Assembly: GCF_040958695.1 (NCBI RefSeq) | Contig: NZ_CP162599.1 | Span: 1,956,001-2,020,000 of the forward strand | Direction of reading: 5' to 3' | Source: Ornithinibacillus sp. 4-3 | Lineage (GTDB): Bacteria; Bacillota; Bacilli; Bacillales; Amphibacillaceae | Length of the DNA stretch: 64,000 bases | Shown: positions 7,953 to 16,376 of the stretch, piece by piece | Numbering within the stretch: the stretch's first letter is position 1 | How the letters are laid out: every line of letters begins with the position of its first letter | Made by a program: the position numbers and the translations under genes | The notes under the pieces: model-generated | Told to the model about the DNA's origin: nothing | Database searches by the model: none | The model's input: only the letters and a program-made list of their open reading frames with translations

Positions 7953-8948
7953 TTACTCTTCCTCATACACGTATTTTAATGTGGATTCTGGCTCTGCATA
8001 AGCTGCATTTTCCGCATAATCCGTTGCTTCATTTACAATATCCATAATGTCCTTATTGATTTCCTCATAGAGAGAGTCATTTAAAACATCATGATTCCGT
8101 AAATATTGTGCAAATGTATTAATTGGATCGTTGTTTTTTTCTGATTCCATTTCAGCTGCATCACGATACTGTCTATCATCATCATCACTTGAATGAGAAG
8201 TTAGACGATAAGTCATTGCTTCAATTAACGACGGACCTTCTCCAGCGATTGCACGTTCTCTAGCTTCTTTTATTGCTTCATAAACAGCAAGAGGATCAGT
8301 TCCGTCAACCGTAACTCCAGGCATTCCATAGCCAATTGCACGATCTGATACACGATTACTCGCCACTTGCTTTTCAGCTGGAATAGAAATCGCATAACCA
8401 TTATTTTCAACCATCGTAATCACAGGTAGCTTATATACTCCTGCAAAATTTAAACCTTCATGAAAATCTCCTTGGTTTGAAGAACCTTCCCCTAAAGTCA
8501 CAAATGAAATGACATTTTTCTTCTCCATTTTTGCTGCTAGAGCAATACCAACAGCATGCGGCACTTGGGTTGTTACTGGCGAAGAACCTGTTAAAATTCG
8601 TAGCTTTTTACTTCCAAAATGTCCTGGCATCTGTCGCCCTCCAGAATTCGGATCTTCTGCTTTTGCAAAAGCAAATAACATAAGTTCTTTTGCTGTCATT
8701 CCGAAAGCTAATACAACACCTAAATCTCGGTAATAAGGAGCAATGTAATCCTCATCTCTATTGAGTGCAAAAGCAGCACCAGCTTGTGCAGCCTCCTGCC
8801 CCTGACAGGAAACAACAAATGGGATTTTTCCTGCACGATTTAATAACCACATTCGTTCATCAATTCTTCTTGCAAGTAACATATTTTTATACATCTCTAA
8901 TACTTGTTCATCTGTTAGACCTAATTTTATATGGCGTTTCTCACCCAT
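7953..8948 (-). CDS. bkdAA: Branched-chain 2-oxoacid dehydrogenase E1 alpha subunit
   Basis: Thiamine-diphosphate-binding subunit of the E1 component. The cofactor motif begins at GEGSSNQGDFHEG and ends at ENNGYAIS, in the GDG-to-NN pattern used by this family. The MPGHFGSKKL region and the SHSSDDDDRQYR phosphorylation-loop equivalent also match. GGAGGG lies 8 bases upstream of ATG. The 331-residue length is typical. The gene is 21 bases after lpdV. Confidence 0.95.
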   Translation of the reverse strand: MGEKRHIKLGLTDEQVLEMYKNMLLARRIDERMWLLNRAGKIPFVVSCQGQEAAQAGAAFALNRDEDYIAPYYRDLGVVLAFGMTAKELMLFAFAKAEDPNSGGRQMPGHFGSKKLRILTGSSPVTTQVPHAVGIALAAKMEKKNVISFVTLGEGSSNQGDFHEGLNFAGVYKLPVITMVENNGYAISIPAEKQVASNRVSDRAIGYGMPGVTVDGTDPLAVYEAIKEARERAIAGEGPSLIEAMTYRLTSHSSDDDDRQYRDAAEMESEKNNDPINTFAQYLRNHDVLNDSLYEEINKDIMDIVNEATDYAENAAYAEPESTLKYVYEEE

Positions 8949-8969
8949 ATATAGATCCCTCCCTCTAAA

Positions 8970-10388
8970 CTATCCGTGTAACTGCAAGCCATCTACTGCC
9001 AGTGCAGCTTCTCCAATTACTTCAGAAATGGATGGATGTGGATAAATATTTTGTGTTATTTCCCAAGGAGTAGCATCTAGTACCTTAGCAAGTCCAGCTT
9101 CGGAAATCATATCCGTAACGTGCGGACCAACCATATGTACACCTAAAATATCCTCTGTATCTTGATCGGAAATAATTTTCACAAATCCCTCAGCATCTCC
9201 ATAGACAAGTGCTTTTCCATTTGCCACAAAAGGAAATTTACCGACTTTAATTTGATAGCCTTGTTTTCTAGCTTCTTTTTCAGTTAAGCCAATCCTTGCT
9301 ACTTCAGGAAAAGCATAAATACACACTGGTACTTGATTCTGATCTAACGGAAAAGGATTTTTATTTGCCATATGCTCTACAGCAATAATCCCTTCATGTG
9401 ACGCAACATGTGCTAATTGATATCCACCAATTACATCGCCAACTGCATAAATATGTGATTCTTCCGTTTGGTAATACTTATTTGTTCGGATAAATTCATT
9501 TTCAACTTGAATACTTGTATTCTGTAAACCAATATTATCACTATTTGGTGCTCTGCCAACTGCAACTAAAGCAAGCTCAGCAGAAACAATTTGTTTCCCG
9601 TCATTGATTTCAATTTCAAATTCAACACCAGCTTCTTTTTTAACAGATTCGAAGTTGATAGATGCATTCGTATAAATTGTAACATCTCTATTTGTTAATG
9701 ATTTTACAACATTTCTAACAATATCTTTGTCTTCTGTAAATAGGATTTGTTCACTATGCTCAATTACTGTTACCTTCACACCAAAATCAGCGAGCATTGA
9801 AGCCCATTCAATACCAATTACACCGCCTCCAACAATCACAATAGACGCTGGAAGCTTCTCTAATTGCAAAATATGATCTGAATGAAGTATATATTTTCCA
9901 TCTGTCTCTAGTCCTCTAAGCTCTCTAGGTCTAGAACCAGTAGCAATTAACACATTTTTCGGGATTAGAATTGTATTTTCGCCTTCTTGATGCTCTATAG
10001 ATATTGTACCAGGCATCGGGGCAAAGATACTAGGACCAAGTATTCGGCCATATCCCTCATACACATCAATTTTCCCTTTTTTCATTAAGCTTTGAACACC
10101 AGTTAATAACTGATTCACTATATTACTTTTTCGCTCTTCTGCTTTACTGTAGTTAAATGTTATATCCGTTGTTTCAATTCCAAACTGACTTGCTTGTTTA
10201 GTCTGTCTAAGCACTTCAGCACTACGCAATAATGCTTTTGTTGGAATACAGCCTTTATGTAAGCATGTCCCACCTAATTTCTGATTCTCAACAACCGCAA
10301 CCTTCATTCCAAGCTGTGAAGCACGAATTGCAGCGACATAGCCACCAGTACCCCCACCAAGAACGACAAGATCATATTCATTTGTCAT
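8970..10388 (-). CDS. lpdV: Dihydrolipoamide dehydrogenase (E3) of the branched-chain complex
   Basis: FAD/NAD enzyme that reoxidises the lipoyl groups of BkdB. The N-terminal FAD motif GGGTGG is followed by the redox disulfide C42-C47 in GGTCLHKGCIPTK. An NAD-binding GGGVIG motif lies in the middle, the second FAD motif is AVGDV, and the C-terminal dimer domain carries the His-Pro/Glu pair (HPHPSISEVIGEA). A GAGGAG site precedes ATG. It heads the four-gene bkd cluster; in B. subtilis buk lies directly upstream, but here a 172-base gap leads straight to bcd. Confidence 0.95.
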   Translation of the reverse strand: MTNEYDLVVLGGGTGGYVAAIRASQLGMKVAVVENQKLGGTCLHKGCIPTKALLRSAEVLRQTKQASQFGIETTDITFNYSKAEERKSNIVNQLLTGVQSLMKKGKIDVYEGYGRILGPSIFAPMPGTISIEHQEGENTILIPKNVLIATGSRPRELRGLETDGKYILHSDHILQLEKLPASIVIVGGGVIGIEWASMLADFGVKVTVIEHSEQILFTEDKDIVRNVVKSLTNRDVTIYTNASINFESVKKEAGVEFEIEINDGKQIVSAELALVAVGRAPNSDNIGLQNTSIQVENEFIRTNKYYQTEESHIYAVGDVIGGYQLAHVASHEGIIAVEHMANKNPFPLDQNQVPVCIYAFPEVARIGLTEKEARKQGYQIKVGKFPFVANGKALVYGDAEGFVKIISDQDTEDILGVHMVGPHVTDMISEAGLAKVLDATPWEITQNIYPHPSISEVIGEAALAVDGLQLHG

Positions 10389-10424
10389 ATGCTGCCACTC
10401 CTCTTTCTCTGTAAAGCCATAATT

Positions 10425-10547
10425 ATCAACGTTTCACCATTCGTAATCTAAGCTGTTTACTTGTTTAGTTGCATAGCTTTGCTTAAATCTGCTTAAGCCG
10501 TTTACCTACTTACTCCATTGCATAGTTTTGCCTAGTCAAACGTTGAT
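10425..10547. repeat. Short inverted-repeat-bounded element between bcd and lpdV
   Basis: The ten-base ends ATCAACGTTT and AAACGTTGAT are perfect inverted repeats 123 bases apart. Inside are two imperfect direct copies (10452-10484 and 10497-10534), both carrying a GTTTAC segment and TTGCATAG-TTTGC. It has the look of a small non-coding mobile or degenerate repeat. It occupies the place of buk in the B. subtilis cluster. No coding potential is seen. Confidence 0.45.
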
Positions 10548-10560
10548 GTATTTATTCTCT

Positions 10561-11646
10561 TTATCTTCTACTCAGCACATGACGCGCATTTTGTAAAAAT
10601 TGTCTAGTAGATTTCCTTACAGATGCAATTCGTTCTTCTGCCATATGGTTAGCAGCCAAGTAAGTTGGCATATTTTCTTGTTCCGCTATCTCATAAACTC
10701 TTGTTAAGCTATCATAAATGGTTTCTACCTTCTTCATAGCTCTTGCTTCATTATATCCATGAAGCTCATCTTCTACATTAATAACGCCTCCAGAATTAAT
10801 CACATAATCTGGAGCGTATAAAATATTATTTTCATGTAAAATATCTCCATGTTGATCTGAAGCCAATTGATTATTTGCAGATCCAGCAATTACTTTTGCT
10901 TTAAATTGCGGGATCGTATGATCATTAATAATAGAACCTAAAGCACATGGGGAGAAAATATCACATTCTACAGCATAAATTTCGTCTGTTTCAACAGCTT
11001 TTGCACCAAAATTCTTCACTGCACGATCTACTGCTGCTTTGTTAATATCTGTCACAATTAAATTTGCTCCCTCTTCATGTAAAAGCTCACATAAGTGATA
11101 AGCAACATTTCCAACACCTTGCACAGCAATTGTTTTTCCTTGTAAAGAATCTGAACCAAATGCTGCTTTTGCAGTTGCTTTCATTCCTTTATATACACCA
11201 TAAGCCGTAACTGGAGATGGATTGCCAGATGATGCAGACGTACCTGTCACATAATCTGTTTCCATTTGAATATAGTCCATATCCTGTACAGTTGTTCCAA
11301 CATCCTCTGCAGTAATATAACGACCATTTAATCCTTGTACATATCGCCCTAATGCACGAAACATCTCTGGATTTTTATCTTTTTTAGGATCACCAATGAT
11401 TACTGTTTTTCCTCCACCTAAGTTCAAACCAGCAGCTGCATTTTTATATGTCATTCCTCTTGCTAAACGAAGTGCATCTTCAATTGCTTCTGTTTCGGAT
11501 TGATAATTCCACATTCTAGTTCCGCCTAATGCTGGACCTAATGTTGTATCATGAATGGCAATGATTGCCTTTAATCCAGAACTTCTATCCTGACAAAATA
11601 CAAGCTGTTCATAATCATACTTTTCCATATATGTAAAAATTTCCAC
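10561..11646 (-). CDS. bcd: Leucine dehydrogenase
   Basis: NAD-dependent deaminase converting Leu, Val and Ile to branched 2-oxoacids, the substrates of the bkd complex just downstream. The glycine-rich substrate motif GGGK with catalytic K80, the TAEDVGTT segment and the Rossmann motif GVGNVAYHL are all present, and the protein is nearly colinear with B. subtilis Bcd, including the LSRR end. I start at GTG 11644-11646 because GGAGGG lies 7 bases upstream; the TTG five codons earlier is inside the ribosome site. No convincing sigma-54 -24/-12 element was seen upstream. Confidence 0.95.
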   Translation of the reverse strand: MEIFTYMEKYDYEQLVFCQDRSSGLKAIIAIHDTTLGPALGGTRMWNYQSETEAIEDALRLARGMTYKNAAAGLNLGGGKTVIIGDPKKDKNPEMFRALGRYVQGLNGRYITAEDVGTTVQDMDYIQMETDYVTGTSASSGNPSPVTAYGVYKGMKATAKAAFGSDSLQGKTIAVQGVGNVAYHLCELLHEEGANLIVTDINKAAVDRAVKNFGAKAVETDEIYAVECDIFSPCALGSIINDHTIPQFKAKVIAGSANNQLASDQHGDILHENNILYAPDYVINSGGVINVEDELHGYNEARAMKKVETIYDSLTRVYEIAEQENMPTYLAANHMAEERIASVRKSTRQFLQNARHVLSRR

Positions 11647-11661
11647 GCTGTTGCCCTCCAA

Positions 11662-12057
11662 AATAAAGTTGTTTTTTTAATAGAATAAATAAACCTATCC
11701 ATTGCATCATTGGGGCGAGAGTTTTAATAGTTTATTTTTAAAATATACCTTATTCATTCATAATCTATCATCAATATTTAGACTAAAATTCCTATTTACC
11801 ATTCTTTCCCCATTAAATCCCAATAAAACTTTCTGAAAGTGTAAAAAATAGCTTCATTCTTAAAACATCTTGTAGTAATATTGTACAGAATAAGATGTTA
11901 ATTGAACAGAACTAAAATTGTTCGCTTTTGTTCATAAATTTAAATGTGTGCTTTTATCTCATGATAAAATACTATAACATTTTTAGCAAACATCCGTTAT
12001 TTACTGCTACTTCTTTTTCTATTTTGGCAGGCTTTTGATATACTATTTAAAGGAAAA
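11662..12057. other. AT-rich intergenic region upstream of bcd; no gene seen
   Basis: About 400 bases without a credible coding region on either strand. It must hold the minus-strand promoter of bcd, but I cannot fix one. On the plus strand TGATATACT (about 12035-12043) is an extended -10 candidate, followed by AAAGG and a 16-codon ORF (ATG 12058 to TAA 12108) that runs into the repeat below. In B. subtilis this interval holds ptb and bkdR; no remnant of either is visible. Confidence 0.5.
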
Positions 12058-12069
12058 ATGTATAAGTAC

Positions 12070-12247
12070 ATGCTCAAAAAGGAGAATGAAAAAGAGTGCG
12101 TTAATTAAGTTCGCCACATTACGAGCTTAGGTATCAACACTAGCATATCGTGTACATAGAAAGTTTAAGTTGGCGAAGTTTTGAGCAATAAGCTTTCATA
12201 GAAAGTACCGCCATTCGATGTGTCATTTTCATCGGACTTTTTGAACA
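12070..12247. repeat. Palindromic dispersed repeat, family R1 copy A
   Basis: The right end, read on the minus strand, is TGTTCAAAAAGTCC followed by GATGAAAATGAC and CATCGA, the same string as the left end of copy B at 29151. The left end (TGCTCAAAAAG) and an inner pair (AAGTTCGCCA with TGGCGAAGTT) give it an overall inverted-repeat layout. It is non-coding and lies just before yqzF. Confidence 0.7.
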
Positions 12248-12272
12248 TCTTCTATAAGGAGTAGAAAAATCA

Positions 12273-12494
12273 ATGCGAACTATAGCTGCTTTATTGTTAT
12301 TTATTCCGGGTATTATCTGTGCACTAGGAATTAAGTTAATGAGAGATTCCGTTTTTGCAGAGTATTATCCGATTTTTTTAAATAAAGGAATTCAATTTGT
12401 AATAGGCTTAATTTTCTTTATTGGAGGAATTGCATTTATTGGAGGATTTGTTGTTCATCGTGATCGTAAAAGACAGAAAAAAGATACAAAGTAA
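12273..12494 (+). CDS. yqzF: DUF2627 membrane protein (YqzF)
   Basis: Small protein of 73 residues with two transmembrane helices (about 4-22 and 40-62) separated by a short loop and ending in a basic tail (HRDRKRQKKDTK). The PGIICALGIKLMRD motif and the HRDRKR tail match B. subtilis YqzF. Function is unknown. A GGAG site precedes ATG. It is 50 bases upstream of the aspartokinase gene and probably shares its transcript. Confidence 0.85.
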   Translation: MRTIAALLLFIPGIICALGIKLMRDSVFAEYYPIFLNKGIQFVIGLIFFIGGIAFIGGFVVHRDRKRQKKDTK

Positions 12495-12544
12495 CACATC
12501 TCCTTCATATCACTTATTTATTTAATTAGGGAGTTGTATGAATC

Positions 12545-13897
12545 ATGAAAGTTGCAAAATTTGGGGGAAGTTCTGTTGCAAGTGCTGATCAGATTAAAAA
12601 GGTAGGAGCAATTATTCAATCTGATACCGAGCGTAAATTTATTGTCGTTTCCGCACCGGGTAAGCGAGATGCAGAAGATACGAAAGTAACAGATTTATTA
12701 ATCAACTTAGGAGAAGCAATCGAGCTTCAACAAGCAACAGATGAAATTATCGATCGTATTTTAAATCGTTTTAATTCAATTATTACAGAACTAAATCTAT
12801 CACAAGAGCTATTATCAGAATTATCTAATGCACTACAAGAAATCATAACAGATGCACATATTCCAATTGGTTTAAAACAGGAAATATTAAAATCTTTCGG
12901 GGAAGACAGCTCCGCTAAGGTTGTTAGTGCTTACCTCAATACAATTGGATTAAAAGCAAGATATATGAATCCACAAGATGCTGGTATTCTTGTAAGTGAT
13001 GAGCCTGGGAATGCTAAAATTTTGAACGAAAGCTATGAAAAATTGTTCACATTAAGAGAACAAGATGGAATTCTAGTAATTCCTGGATTCTTTGGTTATA
13101 CAACAGAAGGAAAGCTAATCACCTTCTCTCGCGGTGGTTCAGATATTACAGGTTCCATTGTTGCAGCAGGTGTAAAAGCAAAATTATATGAGAACTTTAC
13201 AGACGTTGATTCTGTATTCTCTGTAAATCCAAATATCGTTAATAACCCTAAAGAAATTACGACACTAACCTATCGTGAAATGAGAAAATTATCTTATGCT
13301 GGTTTCTCAGTCTTTCATGACGAAGCATTGATTCCTGCTTTTAATGCAAAAATTCCTGTTTGTATTAAAAACACAAATAACCCAAGTGCTAGAGGAACAA
13401 TGATTGTTGCAGAAAAAGAACCTACAAAGGATTGTGTAGTTGGCATCGCTAGTGATTCTGGATTTGCCAGCCTATACGTCAGTAAGTACTTAATGAATAA
13501 GGAAATTGGTTTTGGACGTAAACTTTTGCAAATTTTAGAAGATGAGGGCATTTCATTTGAACATGCACCTTCAGGGATAGATGATATCTCTATTATCATT
13601 CGCGAAAGACAATTAACTCCTGAAAAAGAGGAAAAGATTTTAAAACGAATCAAAAATGAATTAAAAGCAGATACTGTTCACCTACAAAGAGGCTTAGCAG
13701 TAATTATGGTAGTTGGAGAAGGTATGAATAGTACAGTTGGTGTCGCTCAAAAGGCAACAAAAGCTCTATCGGAGGCTAATGTTAATATTGAGATGATTAA
13801 CCAAGGTTCTTCAGAAGTATCTATGATGTTTGGTATTCATATGGATGGGTTAGAAAGAGCAATACGTTCTCTTTATGCAACCTATTTCCCTGCATAA
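12545..13897 (+). CDS. Aspartate kinase (monofunctional, ThrD/LysC-III type)
   Basis: Catalyses phosphorylation of aspartate, the first step toward Lys, Thr, Met and diaminopimelate. The N terminus carries the KFGGSSVA kinase motif, the middle has the SRGGSDITG substrate loop and FTDVDSVFSVNP, and the C-terminal 150 residues form paired ACT domains (VVGEGMNSTVGVAQKATKAL, INQGSSEVSMMFGI) for amino-acid feedback. At 450 residues it resembles the long single-start isozyme of Bacillus rather than the internal-start LysC type. No lysine riboswitch is seen upstream. It is not usually next to spo0A in Bacillus. Confidence 0.93.
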   Translation: MKVAKFGGSSVASADQIKKVGAIIQSDTERKFIVVSAPGKRDAEDTKVTDLLINLGEAIELQQATDEIIDRILNRFNSIITELNLSQELLSELSNALQEIITDAHIPIGLKQEILKSFGEDSSAKVVSAYLNTIGLKARYMNPQDAGILVSDEPGNAKILNESYEKLFTLREQDGILVIPGFFGYTTEGKLITFSRGGSDITGSIVAAGVKAKLYENFTDVDSVFSVNPNIVNNPKEITTLTYREMRKLSYAGFSVFHDEALIPAFNAKIPVCIKNTNNPSARGTMIVAEKEPTKDCVVGIASDSGFASLYVSKYLMNKEIGFGRKLLQILEDEGISFEHAPSGIDDISIIIRERQLTPEKEEKILKRIKNELKADTVHLQRGLAVIMVVGEGMNSTVGVAQKATKALSEANVNIEMINQGSSEVSMMFGIHMDGLERAIRSLYATYFPA

Positions 13898-13934
13898 AAA
13901 AATCAGAAAGCATAATATGCTTTCTGATTTTTTT
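13897..13934. terminator. Bidirectional terminator between aspartokinase and spo0A
   Basis: A long stem (ATCAGAAAGCATA with TATGCTTTCTGAT) is flanked by A and T runs on both sides and lies between the two convergent genes. Confidence 0.88.
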
Positions 13935-13960
13935 ATGAATTTTGAAATTCATCTTTCTTT

Positions 13961-14749
13961 TTATCCGGTCTTTCTTTCAAGACGTAAACGATCAGCAATA
14001 ATTGCAATAAATTCGCTATTTGTTGGTTTGGCTTTCGATACATTTATTGTATAGCCAAAAATTGAGGAAATGGATTCAATATTTCCCCTACTCCAAGCAA
14101 CTTCAATCGCATGACGAATCGCACGCTCTACACGGGAAGCAGTAGTATTAAAATGTTTGGCTACATCTGGATATAATACTTTCGTAATGGAGCCAAGCAA
14201 TTCAATATCTTCATAAACCATTGTAATGGCTTTACGCAAATATAAATATCCTTTTATATGTGCAGGTACTCCAATTTCATGAATAATGTTTGTGATGTCA
14301 GCTTCTAGATCTTTTTTAGGTTTTAGATAATTTGTGACAGAATGTGTTGTTGCAGAAGAAAGTATAGAGATATTTCTATCTTGTACTTGTCTAATATGAT
14401 TTGCTAAATTCTCTAAATCAAAAGGTTTTAAAATAAAATATGATGCCCCTAAATCAACCGCTTTTTTCATTACATCTTCTTGAACAAATGCTGTTAACAT
14501 AATAACTTTAGGTGGTTTTGATAATTCCATTTCTCTTAAAGCTTGTAGCACAGCAAGTCCATCTACGTGCGGCATAATAATATCAAGTACAAGTACATCA
14601 GGCTGTAATTCTTGAACCATTTTTAAACATTCTTTTCCATCGTAAGCGCTTCCAATGATGTCAATATCTACCTGCTCATTAAAATAATCTTCCATCAATA
14701 AAATTAGCTCTTTGTTATCATCCACTAAACAAACTGAAATTTTTTCCAT
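13961..14749 (-). CDS. spo0A: Sporulation master regulator Spo0A
   Basis: Response regulator at the end of the sporulation phosphorelay. The receiver domain has the acidic pocket D10-D11, phosphorylation site D56 (VLDIIMP) and the conserved Lys of ILKPFD. A linker leads to the DNA-binding domain with the helix-turn-helix [21 protein letters not shown] and the closing [15 protein letters not shown]. At 262 residues it is close to B. subtilis Spo0A. GGAGG lies 8 bases before ATG. A sigma-H promoter with an overlapping 0A box precedes it. Confidence 0.98.
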   Translation of the reverse strand: MEKISVCLVDDNKELILLMEDYFNEQVDIDIIGSAYDGKECLKMVQELQPDVLVLDIIMPHVDGLAVLQALREMELSKPPKVIMLTAFVQEDVMKKAVDLGASYFILKPFDLENLANHIRQVQDRNISILSSATTHSVTNYLKPKKDLEADITNIIHEIGVPAHIKGYLYLRKAITMVYEDIELLGSITKVLYPDVAKHFNTTASRVERAIRHAIEVAWSRGNIESISSIFGYTINVSKAKPTNSEFIAIIADRLRLERKTG

Positions 14750-14785
14750 GAAAAGAACCTCCCTATATCCTGATATTAATTTATA

Positions 14786-14809
14786 TTCGACATAAGGGAA
14801 TATTTTCCT
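14786..14809 (-). promoter_or_regulatory. Sigma-H promoter of spo0A with overlapping 0A box
   Basis: On the minus strand AGGAAAAT (14802-14809) and GAAT, about 12 bases apart, fit the sigma-H consensus. The -10 region is embedded in TGTCGAA (14786-14792), an exact Spo0A-binding box. This reproduces the autoregulated sporulation promoter arrangement known for spo0A in B. subtilis. Confidence 0.75.
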
Positions 14810-14871
14810 TTAATTTAACAAAATTATTAATTATTATTCTCAAAACAGGACTTATGACTTATATAAGAAAA

Positions 14872-14897
14872 AAATGCTGTCAATATTGACAGCATTT
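14872..14897 (-). terminator. Terminator after spoIVB
   Basis: AAATGCTGTCA pairs with TGACAGCATTT around a tight loop, with a run of T on the minus strand. It separates spoIVB from spo0A. Confidence 0.85.
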
Positions 14898-14915
14898 GAA
14901 AGTTTTTATCACAGC

Positions 14916-16145
14916 TTAACTAGCAAGAAATGATAATTTATTTTGTTTATTTAATTGGATATTTGCTTCTTCTAACATCCATTCAATATGGACTCCATAA
15001 CCAGATGTCGGATCATTGATAAAGACGTGTGTGATAGCTCCAACAATTTTATCATCTTGTATAATTGGACTCCCACTCATACCTTGTACAATTCCACCTG
15101 TTTTTTCCAATAATTCAGGATCAGTTACTTTAACGACTAATCCTTTAGTAGCAGGAAATTTATGTGGAGTATTATCAATAATTTCTATATCAAATTCCTC
15201 TACTTTTTCATCCTTAATTACTGTTAATATTTTTGCTGGTCCTTTTTTAATTTCATGAGACAGTGCAATAGGCATTGGTTGGTCATACAAATTATTTTTA
15301 ATTGAAGTATCTAATTCCCCAAATATACCAAATGGGCTATTTTTAGTAACTGTTCCTATTTTATGATCCTTTACAGTGAAGCTTGCGTTTTTCTCTCCTG
15401 GTGAACCATTGATTCCCTTTTCAATCGAATTCACATTAGAACGCATAATTGTTCCATTATTAATTTCAATCATTTTCTTTGTATCCATATCTGAAATGAC
15501 ATGACCTAGTGCTCCGTATTTTTGACTTTTCGGTTCAAAAAAGGTCATTGTTCCAATACCAGAAGCTGAATCACGAATGTATAAACCAATTCGGTAATCC
15601 TTTTCTTTTTCGTCATACACTGGTGAAATAGAAGTATTAAATGTATTATCTCCTCTTTTCACCTTGATCATTAGTGATTTTTCTTTCTTTCCATATTCGT
15701 TGATTATCTTTCTAACTTCCTGGACATTTTCAATTTTTTGTCCATTCATTTGCAATATTGTATCTCCTACTTTAATTTCCCCAGCTTCTACATCTGTAGA
15801 TTGTTCTCTAGAATTAGTTATTTGATGATGTCCAACCACTAATACACCTTTTGTTTGTAAGTCAATTCCGACGGACTGTCCACCTGGAATGACTTTAATT
15901 TCATCATCAATTTCTTCGTTAGATGCATAAAGAACGTCATTACTAGCAAGAATAGAACTATGCACCTGATTTATAGGTCGATGGTTGTCTTCTGGTTCGA
16001 AGTAAATCAAATGTCCTTGATTATTTTTTTGCAAATCAACATGAAGGAATCCTTTTTCTTTTGTAAAGTTTAAAAAGGGAAAAGAAATAAGGAAACATAA
16101 AAAAAATAAGGCTAAACCAAAATATAAATTTTTCTTTTGTTTCAT
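14916..16145 (-). CDS. spoIVB: SpoIVB sporulation signalling serine peptidase
   Basis: Forespore-secreted S55 protease that cleaves SpoIVFA to trigger pro-sigma-K processing. An N-terminal hydrophobic anchor (about residues 7-25) precedes a PDZ domain (about 85-180, with [10 protein letters not shown] and [12 protein letters not shown]). The protease domain has the His of ALGHVISD (near residue 215) and the Ser of QGMSGSPII (near 359). I start at ATG 16143-16145 (409 residues), 9 bases after AAAGGAG; the TTG at 16178 would add eleven polar residues and bury that site. Position next to spo0A is conserved. Confidence 0.95.
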   Translation of the reverse strand: MKQKKNLYFGLALFFLCFLISFPFLNFTKEKGFLHVDLQKNNQGHLIYFEPEDNHRPINQVHSSILASNDVLYASNEEIDDEIKVIPGGQSVGIDLQTKGVLVVGHHQITNSREQSTDVEAGEIKVGDTILQMNGQKIENVQEVRKIINEYGKKEKSLMIKVKRGDNTFNTSISPVYDEKEKDYRIGLYIRDSASGIGTMTFFEPKSQKYGALGHVISDMDTKKMIEINNGTIMRSNVNSIEKGINGSPGEKNASFTVKDHKIGTVTKNSPFGIFGELDTSIKNNLYDQPMPIALSHEIKKGPAKILTVIKDEKVEEFDIEIIDNTPHKFPATKGLVVKVTDPELLEKTGGIVQGMSGSPIIQDDKIVGAITHVFINDPTSGYGVHIEWMLEEANIQLNKQNKLSFLAS

Positions 16146-16332
16146 TGCACCACTCTCCTTTTCTTTTTCCCATACCAAAAAGTATTTGTATAACTAATTT
16201 GACCTAACAGGTACTTTTTTAAACTGGTTAATAAAAAGAAAAGTTGTGTATCTTTACCTAATTATTTTTCGCATAAAGCAAAACTTCAATATTTAAGCGA
16301 AAAGTGACATCTCGACAGATTTTAAAACAAAA

Positions 16333-16363
16333 AAATGGAGACATAAAAAGCTTGTCTCCATTT
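16333..16363 (-). terminator. Terminator after recN
   Basis: AAATGGAGACA pairs with TGTCTCCATTT around a 9-base loop, with a T run on the minus strand, 14 bases beyond the recN stop. Confidence 0.85.
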
Positions 16364-16376
16364 CTTGGGCTCTGAT

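Noticed and set aside
8509..8968. Plus-strand ORFs opposite bkdAA
   Set aside because: Shadows of a well-conserved gene; no ribosome sites and no recognisable domain.
11662..11760. Possible sigma-54 promoter before bcd
   Set aside because: The nearest match has CG rather than GG at -24 with GC at -12, and no BkdR gene is near.
12058..12108. 16-codon ORF after an extended -10 and AAAGG
   Set aside because: Too short and running into an R1 repeat; kept only as a note on the intergenic region.
12495..12544. Lysine riboswitch before the aspartokinase
   Set aside because: Only 50 bases separate it from yqzF and no lysine-aptamer motifs appear there or before yqzF.
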